NCBI GenBank assembly: GCA_028289125.1
Contig: JAQGGZ010000008.1
Span: 32,001-73,871 of the forward strand
Reading direction: 5' to 3'
DNA: 41,871 nucleotides
From: Candidatus Saccharimonadota bacterium
GTDB taxonomy: Bacteria; Patescibacteriota; Saccharimonadia; Saccharimonadales; UBA4665
Positions 15,842 to 23,990 of the stretch are shown piece by piece (positions within the stretch are counted from its first letter, which is position 1; every line of letters begins with the position of its first letter). The notes under the pieces are model-generated. The model was given only the letters and a program-made list of their open reading frames with translations, was not told where the DNA came from and did no database searches. Position numbers and translations under genes: made by a program.

Positions 15842-16257
15842 GCGAGGACACGGAAGAGACCGCCACCGGTTCCGTTGAAGCCGAGGCTCAGATACTCGGC
15901 CCGGATGTTATTTGTCTGGGCCAGGTCGGTGTAAAGATAGAGTATGCCTAGTTCGTCGCTCAGGCGGACCCGTTCGTACAGGAGGGCAGTGCCGAGGCCA
16001 CGTTTCTGATGATCAGGTGCAACGACCATGTCGCACAGGACGGCGTGGCGGGTGTTGCCGGCAATGAAGCTGACACCAACTAAAGGTCCGCTGGCATCCT
16101 GTATGCCGACAACTGCAATTGAGCTCCGTATACATTTATCCCAGCTCTCCTGATCTAAGCCGTCCCAACCGACTGATTGACGTAATGCCATGACATCATC
16201 CGGTGAGATGTCGGTGCCGTAAACGAAGTGGTAACCATTCGGAAGTGCAGGCTGCAT
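15838..16257 (-). CDS. GNAT-family N-acetyltransferase
   Basis: Transfers an acetyl group from acetyl-CoA to an unknown amine. The acetyl-CoA loop is visible as CDMVVAPDHQKRGLGTALLYERV with R/Q-x-x-G-x-G/A, followed by IRAEYLSLGF near the end. The start at 16257 (MQPALPNGYHFVYG) is preferred over the ATG at 16383, which lies inside the mraY frame: reverse-strand TATACT (16264-16269) ends exactly six bases before it, and GNAT domains begin about there. That gives 139 residues. It runs against the dcw genes, converging on ftsI and diverging from mraY. Confidence 0.8.
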   Translation of the reverse strand: MQPALPNGYHFVYGTDISPDDVMALRQSVGWDGLDQESWDKCIRSSIAVVGIQDASGPLVGVSFIAGNTRHAVLCDMVVAPDHQKRGLGTALLYERVRLSDELGILYLYTDLAQTNNIRAEYLSLGFNGTGGGLFRVLA

Positions 16258-16263
16258 ATCCTC

Positions 16264-16269
16264 AGTATA
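16264..16269 (-). promoter_or_regulatory. -10 hexamer of the GNAT gene
   Basis: Reverse-strand TATACT, six bases before the ATG at 16257; this position decides the start codon. Confidence 0.6.
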
Positions 16270-16328
16270 CTCGTTTACTGATAAATAATAATCCTCAGGG
16301 GTGGACGGCGGCAGTGAAGGGTATATGA

Positions 16329-16334
16329 TATACT
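16329..16334 (+). promoter_or_regulatory. Probable -10 hexamer of mraY
   Basis: TATACT on the forward strand, 19 bases before the mraY ATG at 16354. It restarts transcription of the cluster after the reverse-strand GNAT gene. No good -35 was seen. Confidence 0.45.
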
Positions 16335-16353
16335 GAATGAAACGCCAAAACAC

Positions 16354-17394
16354 ATGAATGATTTCTTTACCGTAACGCTTCAAAACAGCACTCTCACGAG
16401 GATTTTACTGTTAGCATTTGTCAGTTTTGCCATCAGTATGGCGCTGACCCCGTTGTACACGACAGTCGCATATAAGTTTCAGTGGTGGAAACGCCAGCGG
16501 ACCGAGTCATGGTCGGGCGGCGCTGCAACTGTTTATAGCAAGCTTCATGCCGCCAAGCACAAACGCAATATTCCGACGATGGCCGGTGTCATCTTTGTCA
16601 TTTCAGCCGGGCTGGTCACGCTATTCTTTAACCTCGACCGCAGTGAGACCTGGTTGCCGTTGGCGGCGATGGTAGCGAGCGGTGCTATCGGTTTGATTGA
16701 CGACTGGCTGAATATCCGGAGTACCGGTGGCATCGCCGGTATGCGGTCGAAGCTGAAATTCATACTGCACAGTCTGGTCGCTCTTGGGGGTGGCTGGTGG
16801 TTCTTTAGTAAGCTCGATGTCAGCTCTATCTATCTTCCGGGTTTTGAGCAGGTGGGGCTTGGTGCCGGCATCATCTTTCTGTTCTGGTTCGTCGTCGTCG
16901 CCACGGCAAATTCGGTGAATATCAGCGACGGACTCGACGGTCTGGCCGGCGGATTACTGACCTCGTCATTCACCGTGTACAGCCTGATAAGCCTTATCGA
17001 GGGCAAATACGCATTAGCGGGATTCTGTCTGACCATCGTCGGTGCGCTGCTCAGCTATACCTGGTTCAATATATACCCGGCCCGGTTCTTCATGGGTGAC
17101 GTGGGATCGTTCGCGCTCGGTACGGCCTTGGGTGTGATCGCGCTTCAAACTGACACGATTTATGTCTTGCCGATCATCGGTGCCGTCTACGTCATGGAGA
17201 CAGGCAGTGTCATCATCAACCGCCTGAGCCGTAAGTTGCGTCACGGTAAGAAAGTTTTCTTAAGCAGTCCGATCCATCATCATTTCGAAGCTATCGGCTG
17301 GCCCGAGACCAAAGTCACCATGCGTTTTTGGATTCTTGGCCAGGTCGCTGCCGTACTGGGACTCATAGTCTTCTTAGTCGGTAGGGGAGTGTAA
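16354..17394 (+). CDS. mraY: Phospho-N-acetylmuramoyl-pentapeptide transferase MraY
   Basis: Integral membrane enzyme that makes lipid I from UDP-MurNAc-pentapeptide and undecaprenyl phosphate. Family marks: KHKRNIPTMAGV near the N-terminus, the Asp pair D116-D117 in AIGLIDDWLN, NSVNISDGLDGLAGG, FMGDVGSFALG, and the His cluster SPIHHHFEAIGW. About ten hydrophobic segments fit the family. It has 346 residues, normal. Presence of MraY and MurG shows that this organism makes lipid II although the Mur ligases are not in this cluster. Confidence 0.93.
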   Translation: MNDFFTVTLQNSTLTRILLLAFVSFAISMALTPLYTTVAYKFQWWKRQRTESWSGGAATVYSKLHAAKHKRNIPTMAGVIFVISAGLVTLFFNLDRSETWLPLAAMVASGAIGLIDDWLNIRSTGGIAGMRSKLKFILHSLVALGGGWWFFSKLDVSSIYLPGFEQVGLGAGIIFLFWFVVVATANSVNISDGLDGLAGGLLTSSFTVYSLISLIEGKYALAGFCLTIVGALLSYTWFNIYPARFFMGDVGSFALGTALGVIALQTDTIYVLPIIGAVYVMETGSVIINRLSRKLRHGKKVFLSSPIHHHFEAIGWPETKVTMRFWILGQVAAVLGLIVFLVGRGV

Positions 17395-17395
17395 C

Positions 17396-18676
17396 GTGCG
17401 GCCCCGGCGGCCGTTGCCGACCAGGACGCAGGTCCTGCAGGCTGCCGCCAAGGCACCGGCACCAAACACGCGCCGGCACCGGCCTGATTACATCATCCTT
17501 GTCCTAAGCTGCATATTATTAGCCATCGGTTTGATCGTTGTCTATTCGATCAGCCCAGGTCTGGCCAAGCTCAATAACGTCAGCGAAAACTTTTACGTTA
17601 CGCACCAGCTTATTACCATCGGATTGGCATTGGTCGCCTTTGGGATTATCGCAGCCGTGCCGTATCAACGATTTGCCTCGATGTATAAGCCCCTCGGGAT
17701 CGCCGCTCTTATCGTGACCTTCGTGGCGCTCATCATGCCGGTCAACCCGGCGTATCCGGCGCACCGTTGGATCAGCCTCGGTACGTTCTCGTTCCAATCG
17801 GTCGAGCTCGTGAAGTTCGCGCTGCTTATCTATCTGGCGGCATTTTTGAGCAAACGGATGCAGGACGGCACAGTCAGCGACTTCAAGGCGACACTGAAAC
17901 CACTCGGAATGATTATCGTCGCGGTCGGTATCATCATCGCGGGCATTCAGAGCGACCTTGGATCGACCGGAGTGATTCTGGCGATAATGGGCACGATGGT
18001 GTTCGTAGCCGGACTACCAATGAAGAAAGTCATCATATTCGGGTTGGTCGTGGCGCTGCTGGCCAGCGTGGCGATCGTCAGCACGCCGTATCGACGTGAT
18101 CGTTTCGCAACGTATCTGAACCCTGAGGCTGATTGTCAGAACGCTGGCTATCAGGCTTGCCAGGCACTGGTCGCCGTCGGTTCGGGTGGTATGGCCGGTC
18201 TCGGGCTGGGTCGGAGCGTACAGGCTTATGGCTACCTGCCGGAGTCACAGAACGACTCGATTTTTGCGATATACGCCGAAAAGTTCGGCTTCATCGGTTC
18301 GATAGGACTGTTGGGCCTATATGCAGTGTTCTTCGGCCGATTGAAGCGTATCATCGAACGGGCGCCTGATAATTACAGCCGGCTCGTCGTCATCGGTATC
18401 ACCGCCTGGCTAAGCGTCCAGTCACTGATTAATATCGGAGCGATGATAGGGCTGTTGCCGCTGAAGGGAATTACCCTGCCATTCGTCAGCTACGGTGGCA
18501 CGAGCGTCGTCTTCATCATGGCGGCACTCGGTATGGTATTCAACATTTCGCGCTATACGGCACATACGACACCACGCATAACAGGAGATAAGAAGGAGGG
18601 CAGGGCCAATGACCATCGTACTAACGGGGGGCGGTTCAGGGGGGCATATCACCCCAATCCTGGCAGTCGCCTCTGA
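17396..18676 (+). CDS. ftsW: FtsW, SEDS-family septal glycan polymerase
   Basis: Membrane glycosyltransferase that polymerises lipid II at the septum with FtsI. Ten hydrophobic segments and SEDS marks are visible: AHRWISLG, VKFALLIYLAAFL, QSDLGS, GSGGMAGLGLGRSVQAYGYLPESQNDSIFAIYAEKFGFIG in the long extracellular loop, and LPLKGITLPFVSYGGTSV. The start is a GTG at 17396, supported by AGGGGAG (17383-17389) six bases upstream. The basic N-terminal tail is about 40 residues. Its last 22 or so codons overlap the start of murG in another frame by 68 bases, an unusually long overlap. Confidence 0.92.
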   Translation: MRPRRPLPTRTQVLQAAAKAPAPNTRRHRPDYIILVLSCILLAIGLIVVYSISPGLAKLNNVSENFYVTHQLITIGLALVAFGIIAAVPYQRFASMYKPLGIAALIVTFVALIMPVNPAYPAHRWISLGTFSFQSVELVKFALLIYLAAFLSKRMQDGTVSDFKATLKPLGMIIVAVGIIIAGIQSDLGSTGVILAIMGTMVFVAGLPMKKVIIFGLVVALLASVAIVSTPYRRDRFATYLNPEADCQNAGYQACQALVAVGSGGMAGLGLGRSVQAYGYLPESQNDSIFAIYAEKFGFIGSIGLLGLYAVFFGRLKRIIERAPDNYSRLVVIGITAWLSVQSLINIGAMIGLLPLKGITLPFVSYGGTSVVFIMAALGMVFNISRYTAHTTPRITGDKKEGRANDHRTNGGRFRGAYHPNPGSRL

Positions 18677-19805
18677 ACTCAAGACCTTACGTCCTGACGT
18701 AAAACTGGTTTACATCGGCCAGATAGGGGATAGCCTGAGCGATATCCCAGCCAAACATCCGGCGATTGATGCCGTGTATGCCGTGCGGGCCGGCAAGTAC
18801 CGTCGGTATGGAAATATGACCCGCTGGCAGAAGCTCCTGGATATCGAGACGAGGCTGCTTAATATCCGCGACCTGTTTTATATCGCTGTCGGTCTGGTAC
18901 AAAGTTATATCCTGCTAGGACGTTTAAAACCGAGCATTATCTTTACCCGCGGTGGTTATGTCAGCGTGCCGGTGGCGATGGGTGGTCATGCCCATGGCAT
19001 TCCGTTTATCACGCATGATTCCGATAGTACGCCGTCGCTGGCTAACCGGCTGATCGCCCGTTGGGCCGTCAAGCACGCCGTCGCTATGCCGGAAGAAGCC
19101 TACCCGTACCCCCGTTCAAAGACCGTGCGTGTGGGAGTGCCGGTGAGCGGGGAATACCAGCCGGTCGGCCTGAGTGAGCAAGCCGCCGCCAAAACCAAGC
19201 TCGGCCTTGAAGCTTTCGATCAGATCATACTTCTCACCGGCGGAGGCAACGGAGCGCATCAGCTGAACATGGCCCTCGTCAATGCGGCGGCCGAGCTACT
19301 CGAACAGTTTCCGAAGTTGGCAATCGTTCACCTTAGCGGCCGGTCTCTCCTGAGTGCCACACGTGAGGCCTACCAGAAGGCGCTCCATGCTGACAAGTTA
19401 GCCCATGTCAGTGTCGAGGGCTTCACGACCGAGTTAGCCTCCTACAGTGCCGCTGCCGACGTGATTATCGCCCGGGGTGGCGCTACCAACCTGGCCGAAT
19501 TTGCCATCCAGGGCAAAGCCTGCGTCATCGTCCCGTCAGCCCAACTGGTCTGGAATGTACGGAACACTGAACTCCTCGCCAAAGAAAACGCCGTCATCGC
19601 TCTCTCCGAGCCTGAATCGGAGGCCCCGGGTGCTCTGACAGCCGTTCTGGCTGAGCTGCTCCAAAACACCGAACGCCGTCAGGAATTAGGCCGTACTCTT
19701 GGACGGTTTGCTAGACCGGATGCCGCCAAAGCCCTGGCGATGGTATTATTAGATGAAGTAACCAAACAAAAACCAGATGACACCGCTACGCCCCAAAAAA
19801 CCTGA
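18609..19805 (+). CDS. murG: UDP-N-acetylglucosamine transferase MurG
   Basis: Peripheral membrane GT-B enzyme that adds GlcNAc to lipid I to give lipid II. It starts with TIVLTGGGSGGHITP (glycine loop 7-13), has FTRGGYVSVPVAM and ITHDSDSTPSLANRL in the N-terminal half, and LTGGGNGAHQLN plus the donor-site IARGGATNLAEFAIQGKACVIVP in the C-terminal half. It has 398 residues, slightly longer than usual because of the N-terminal half. AGGAGGG (18594-18600) lies eight bases before the ATG, well inside ftsW. Its end overlaps ftsQ by 29 bases, so ftsW, murG and ftsQ are translationally linked. Confidence 0.93.
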   Translation: MTIVLTGGGSGGHITPILAVASELKTLRPDVKLVYIGQIGDSLSDIPAKHPAIDAVYAVRAGKYRRYGNMTRWQKLLDIETRLLNIRDLFYIAVGLVQSYILLGRLKPSIIFTRGGYVSVPVAMGGHAHGIPFITHDSDSTPSLANRLIARWAVKHAVAMPEEAYPYPRSKTVRVGVPVSGEYQPVGLSEQAAAKTKLGLEAFDQIILLTGGGNGAHQLNMALVNAAAELLEQFPKLAIVHLSGRSLLSATREAYQKALHADKLAHVSVEGFTTELASYSAAADVIIARGGATNLAEFAIQGKACVIVPSAQLVWNVRNTELLAKENAVIALSEPESEAPGALTAVLAELLQNTERRQELGRTLGRFARPDAAKALAMVLLDEVTKQKPDDTATPQKT

Positions 19806-20673
19806 GCCGGCATCTACCCGCCGCCGACCGACTGATACACCCGACCAACGGGCGTCGGCTTTTTCGTACCATGCCAGTCGGTCTACTCGCGAAGCCAACG
19901 TCGGGCGCGAACTGACCCGTGAAAGCCCTAATCCGCCTAGTGTGCGGCGTAAGCCACTTATTATCATCGGTGTAATCCTGGCCATCGCTTTCTTCGTGAG
20001 CCTGCAAAGCACGGGCGCGCATATCAAGGTCCTTGGCTCGGTGGAGTCCAAGGAGCTGCTACAGAGCACTTCTGTCTATCAGGACGCGGCTTCAAAGTTA
20101 CTCGCCGCCTCGGTCGCCAATCATATCAAGCCGCTGACAGATAATGCCGCTATCGAGGGTGCCCTTCGTACTAAGTTTCCAGAGCTAACTGCCGTTACCG
20201 TCAGTCAATCTGTCTGGCATAATTATTCCACCGTCACGATTGAGGCCGTCCGTCCGGTGATGATACTGATGGGCAACGGCGGTACGTTCGTGATTGATGA
20301 TAACGGCGTCGCCCGCGTGCCTGCCAGCCAGTTAAGCGATACGGCTCGTGCCTCCCTGCCGGTGGTGGATGACCAAAGCGGTCTGACACTGGCTGCCGGC
20401 CACGCCGCCTTGCCTGGCACCGATGTGGCCTTCATTGAGCAGATCTTAGCCCAATTGAAGCAAGCGGACGTATCCTGGCAGCAACTAACCCTACCATCGG
20501 GGAGCAGTGAGCTGGACGTCAAGATAACCGATCAACCATATTTCGTGAAGTTTGCCCTGCGGGGCGGGGCAGATGCCCGCCAACAGGCTGGGACTTACCT
20601 TGCCGTCAAAGACAAGGTAACGCCGACACAGTATATCGATGTACGAGTGCCGGAACGCGCCTTTTATAAATAG
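19777..20673 (+). CDS. ftsQ: FtsQ/DivIB-like division protein
   Basis: Bitopic protein expected to join FtsL and FtsB at the septum. About 58 mostly polar, Arg/Pro-rich residues are inside, one membrane segment lies at about 59-76 (PLIIIGVILAIAFFVSL), then a POTRA-like region (about 79-150) with PELTAVTVSQSVWHNYSTVTIEAVRPVMIL, which matches the FtsQ pattern of a strand pair after POTRA, and a C-terminal beta domain ending YIDVRVPERAFYK. It has 298 residues. Overlap with murG and the absence of a ribosome site suggest coupled translation. Last gene of the cluster; ftsA and ftsZ do not follow. Confidence 0.8.
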   Translation: MTPLRPKKPEPASTRRRPTDTPDQRASAFSYHASRSTREANVGRELTRESPNPPSVRRKPLIIIGVILAIAFFVSLQSTGAHIKVLGSVESKELLQSTSVYQDAASKLLAASVANHIKPLTDNAAIEGALRTKFPELTAVTVSQSVWHNYSTVTIEAVRPVMILMGNGGTFVIDDNGVARVPASQLSDTARASLPVVDDQSGLTLAAGHAALPGTDVAFIEQILAQLKQADVSWQQLTLPSGSSELDVKITDQPYFVKFALRGGADARQQAGTYLAVKDKVTPTQYIDVRVPERAFYK

Positions 20674-21277
20674 CAGTGCAGGGAAGAAGCGCCCCGTTAC
20701 TCTGCTCCGCTGTTCGTATTTTGTTTATAAAATCGAGCATTCAAAAAAACTATATAATGTAACGCAAATCACAAAATGTCAAAAAAGAGAGGGAAGAGCA
20801 GTGAAGCGGGGGATTTGCATATAAAAATACATTGAGCGTGAAAATGCAAATATTGCGTGAAAACTGTGGAAAACTCTGTAGTAAATGCTGGGTGTGGCGG
20901 TTTTAGGCGGTTACGGCAGTATGGGTGGGTATGGAATGATCGTATGTAGGTTACGTGGACGTATTAACAGATACGTTTTAGCAATTCATAGGTCCGGACT
21001 GCCAATAGTCCCCTGATGCAAAGGTATACGCATGTAACTATTTATCAAGATATAGAGTCGCAAAAGATATAATGTGCGACATCTCATTGACCCTGCTTTG
21101 CGGGGCAGTAACTCACTGCTCCTGGCCGTCGTTTCAATCTTTTGGCCGTTGCCCGCTGTCATATGTGTATGTGTATCACGCGTTGCCTACTGCTATGTAT
21201 GGTCGTTGCCGTCCGTGCGGCTTTAAGCTTATATTAACCAGCCGTTTTTACACTACGTACACAGGCCTATAATAAAT

Positions 21278-21315
21278 GTTCGTAAATTGTTCGGTCTCGT
21301 TCGGTTTATGGTTCG
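21278..21315 (+). repeat. Four phased GTTCG repeats upstream of a promoter
   Basis: GTTCG starts at 21278, 21289, 21299 and 21311, spacing 11, 10 and 12 bases; the last copies read GTTCGG. The array ends about 30 bases before the -10 box at 21347, the usual place for an activator or a stacked repressor. Confidence 0.5.
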
Positions 21316-21346
21316 GCGGAGTATGGTCGCCTGCCCGGAAAGCGGC

Positions 21347-21352
21347 TATAAT
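21347..21352 (+). promoter_or_regulatory. -10 hexamer that sets the GTG start at 21360
   Basis: TATAAT followed by seven bases and a GTG in the frame of the membrane protein. The ATG at 21276 lies 71 bases upstream of this box and is not used under this reading. Confidence 0.55.
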
Positions 21353-21359
21353 AGTTATA

Positions 21360-22475
21360 GTGCCGCTTAAAACTCTTATTAAAAAGCCGCGACGGATCGA
21401 CGAGCTTGATCTGCTACGCGGCAGTTACATCGTGACGATCATCATCGATCATTTACAGCGTTGGCCATCACCGCTGATGTTCGTGACCGGCGAAGGCCGC
21501 CTCTGGGCTTCGGCTGCCCAGGGCTTCTTTATCATATCGGGATTACTCATCGGGTATATCCGCGGCTATAAGTCCCGTGAACAGCCGCTCAAGACTGTCG
21601 CCACTAAATTATGGAAACGTGCCGCCACGTTGTACGTCTGGAGCGTGCTGATAACGGTCATAGTCGTCGGCCTGACCAAATGGCTGCCGGTCCAGGATAT
21701 GGCGCTCATACCCGAATATCCGGAGGCTTCAAACTTCTGGAGTTTCGTCTGGTCGGTCATCAATCAATCATATACCTCGGACTGGATTTACTTCTTACGG
21801 CTGTACTGGATCATGCTGTTCGTTTCACCGGCCGTGGTCTGGTTGTTACGGCGTGGTAAGGCCGGGCTGGTCGTCATACTCAGCATTCTGATGTATCTGG
21901 TGACGATCAAGATGTCTGAGCCGGAAGCCGCTATGCAGTGGCAGATCCTGTTCTTCATACCGGCAGTCCTCGGTTACTACATGGAGCCGATCTTAGACTG
22001 GTTGCGCGAGCATCGGGTCGTCTGGCGGATACTGGCCGGTACCTTGATTACCGCCAGCCTCGTTACGTTCTGCATCAGTTTTTACTGGGTGCATGGCTGG
22101 ACGTATCAGTTTACGCTTAAATACGTCGATTTTGACTCATATGTACAAACGCGGCAGTGGTTGGACTGGTGGTTCACGAACGATCCGCTTGGGCCGGGTC
22201 GTGTGCTGCTTGGCTTCCTGTGGTTCGGCGGCAGCCTGGCGGCCGTACATTTCATGAGGCGATGGCTGACGCGTTGGCTCGGATGGATGCTGTTCACGTT
22301 CGGACGGGCTTCGTTGAGCGCCTATATCCTCCAGGCGGTCGTGTTATGTCTTGTCCAACCTTTCGTGCCGCTATCACTGTCGCCATATTATAATTTTGCC
22401 CTGGCTATCGTCGTGTTGCTGGCGGTGTGGGGTTTGCTACGCGTACCGTTCCTGCGACGGATTCTCCCGGTCTGA
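21360..22475 (+). CDS. OpgC/acyltransferase-3-like integral membrane protein
   Basis: A ten-helix-type membrane protein of 371 residues from the GTG start. The N-terminal RRIDELDLLRGSYIVTIIIDHLQRW, followed by GFFIISGLLIGYIRG, matches the start of OpgC and acyltransferase-3 proteins, which use an Arg and His in these positions to O-acylate sugars or glycans at the membrane. The GTG start is preferred over the ATG at 21276 because it lies seven bases after a TATAAT box and because the family starts just before RRIDELDLLRG. It may modify surface glycans; the acyl-adenylate ligase gene that follows 17 bases later could supply activated acyl groups, which is inference. Confidence 0.72.
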   Translation: MPLKTLIKKPRRIDELDLLRGSYIVTIIIDHLQRWPSPLMFVTGEGRLWASAAQGFFIISGLLIGYIRGYKSREQPLKTVATKLWKRAATLYVWSVLITVIVVGLTKWLPVQDMALIPEYPEASNFWSFVWSVINQSYTSDWIYFLRLYWIMLFVSPAVVWLLRRGKAGLVVILSILMYLVTIKMSEPEAAMQWQILFFIPAVLGYYMEPILDWLREHRVVWRILAGTLITASLVTFCISFYWVHGWTYQFTLKYVDFDSYVQTRQWLDWWFTNDPLGPGRVLLGFLWFGGSLAAVHFMRRWLTRWLGWMLFTFGRASLSAYILQAVVLCLVQPFVPLSLSPYYNFALAIVVLLAVWGLLRVPFLRRILPV

Positions 22476-22480
22476 CGTGG

Positions 22481-22486
22481 TACTAT
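22481..22486 (+). promoter_or_regulatory. -10 hexamer of the ligase gene
   Basis: TACTAT ends six bases before the ATG at 22493. It argues against the longer frame starting at 22427 inside the upstream gene. Confidence 0.5.
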
Positions 22487-22492
22487 GGGAAG

Positions 22493-23941
22493 ATGCAACA
22501 CATCACCGACTACCTATGGCAAGCTGCCGCCGACCAACCAGATAAACCGGCTCTCATCACCGATGACCGCACCCTGACCTTCGCCCAACTGAAGGCCGAG
22601 GTCGAGGCCTTCGCTCCGCATATAAGCGCGGCGCTCGGCACGGACGAACAGAAGGTCATGGCCCTGCTGCTGCCTAACTCCTGGCAGTTCATGGTCGCCT
22701 ACCTGGCCGCCCTGCACGTCGGTCATATCGTCCTTCCCCTCGACCCCAGTTACAAACGGTTGGAAATCGAAGGCATTACCGCGCAGCTGGTGCCGGATTA
22801 CATCATCACGAATGAGACTTACTTCGCCGAATTCGATCCGGCTCACAAGCCGGTACTGTTCGCCGACCTGTACGGGCGCGACTTGCCTGCCGTCGATACG
22901 TTGATCAGGCAGCCAGCCACCGAACAGCCCGCTACCCTGCTCTTCACCAGTGGTACCACCGGCAAACCGAAGATCACCGCCTACTCACACAGCAATCACG
23001 TCTGGAATGTCCAGGCGGTCCGTGACCTCTGGCATTGGACCGTTGATGATACCTTGCTCATTTCCCTGCCCCTGTCGCACTGGCACGGCCTGGTGATGGG
23101 TATCGCCGCCTTCTTATATATGCAGAACACTCTGTACCTGCACGAGCGCTTCGACCCCGAAAAGACGTTGAAAGAGCTGGAATCCGGCCGGATCAGTATG
23201 TTCCAGCACGTCCCTATCGCCTACTGGAAGCTGCTCTACCACAACCCTGAAGGTACATATGACCTCTCGAAGGTTCGCCTGTTCGTGTCGGGGTCATCTT
23301 TCTTGCCGCCGGCTATCTGGCAAGGCTTTCACGACAGGTTCGGCGTCGAGATCCTCGAACGCTACGGCAGTAGCGAAACCGGGCTGATCGCCAGTAATCG
23401 CTTCGATGAGCGCGTTAAGGGCTCGGTCGGTTATCCGCTGGACGGCGTCACGATCCGTTCAGAAGAAGACGGCCAGCTGGCAATGAAGTCCGGAGGCCTG
23501 TTCCTGGGCTATTATCAGAACCCCGAGGCAACCGCTAAGAACGTAGCCGGTGACGGCTTGTGGCTGACCGGTGACATCGGAGACGTGGCCGACAACGGCC
23601 GCATCATCCTCAAGGGCCGTATTCAGGAGAAGATGAAAAAACTTGGCTTGACGATCTTCCCGCGTGACCTTGAATGGGCCATGCTGCACGATGAGGCCAT
23701 CGAGGATATCTTCGTCATCGGCTTGCAGAACCAGGAGCAGGATGGACTGAGCGACACGATCGTCTATTTCGTGCAACCGTTCAAATTCGGTGAGCTGGAT
23801 GAAGCAGCCGTATTTGATTTTGCTCACAAGAACCTGCCGGCCGCCTGGCGTCCCGACAAGGTAGTCCTGCTTGAGGAAATTCCGAAGACCCGCAGCGGCA
23901 AGCCCCGCCGGGCTGACCTGCTGGCCTCGCTCGAATCGTAA
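22493..23941 (+). CDS. Acyl-adenylate-forming ligase (AMP-dependent synthetase)
   Basis: Activates a carboxylic acid with ATP to an acyl-AMP and probably passes it to CoA or a carrier. Core motifs: A3 LLFTSGTTGKPK (P-loop), A5 ERYGSSETG, A7 LWLTGDIGDVADNGRIILKGR, and the C-terminal A10 lysine in IPKTRSGKPRR. At 482 residues it is slightly short for the ANL superfamily. The start MQHITDYLWQAAADQPDKPALI is the usual one for the family. Fatty-acid enzymes are scarce in CPR bacteria, so the substrate is of interest. The gene ends at a strong terminator. Confidence 0.88.
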   Translation: MQHITDYLWQAAADQPDKPALITDDRTLTFAQLKAEVEAFAPHISAALGTDEQKVMALLLPNSWQFMVAYLAALHVGHIVLPLDPSYKRLEIEGITAQLVPDYIITNETYFAEFDPAHKPVLFADLYGRDLPAVDTLIRQPATEQPATLLFTSGTTGKPKITAYSHSNHVWNVQAVRDLWHWTVDDTLLISLPLSHWHGLVMGIAAFLYMQNTLYLHERFDPEKTLKELESGRISMFQHVPIAYWKLLYHNPEGTYDLSKVRLFVSGSSFLPPAIWQGFHDRFGVEILERYGSSETGLIASNRFDERVKGSVGYPLDGVTIRSEEDGQLAMKSGGLFLGYYQNPEATAKNVAGDGLWLTGDIGDVADNGRIILKGRIQEKMKKLGLTIFPRDLEWAMLHDEAIEDIFVIGLQNQEQDGLSDTIVYFVQPFKFGELDEAAVFDFAHKNLPAAWRPDKVVLLEEIPKTRSGKPRRADLLASLES

Positions 23942-23975
23942 ATAAAAAGCCCGTCGTGATGACGGGCTTTTTATT
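23941..23975. terminator. Bidirectional rho-independent terminator
   Basis: A stem of about 15 bp (core GCCCGTC/GACGGGC) flanked by A-run and U-run on both sides of a GTGAT loop, placed between convergent genes, so it can work on both strands. Confidence 0.93.
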
Positions 23976-23990
23976 ATTAGTCGGTGTTGT

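Larger units (their letters stand above)
20674..21359. other. 690-base non-coding stretch after the dcw cluster
   Basis: No convincing gene on either strand. It contains isolated TATAAT boxes at 20753-20758, 21068-21073 and 21268-21273, a G-rich stretch with GGCGG/TGGGT repeats (20889-20934), a GGGCAGT/ACTGCTCC-type hairpin near 21104-21124, and the GTTCG array described separately. The TATAAT at 21068 has a poor -35 (TTATCA) and could serve a short RNA, but no terminator follows. The Cys-containing frame at 21072-21272 starts inside that -10 box and is not credible. Confidence 0.5.

Noticed and set aside
16258-16383. Longer GNAT start at 16383 overlapping mraY
   Set aside because: The -10 box six bases before 16257 and the expected domain start favour the internal ATG.
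20864-20872. DnaA-box-like TGTGGAAAA suggesting an origin
   Set aside because: A single imperfect box, without neighbours, an AT-rich unwinding region or dnaA.
21072-21272. 66-residue Cys-containing frame in the gap after ftsQ
   Set aside because: Its ATG overlaps the TATAAT box, it has no ribosome site, and composition is non-coding in style.
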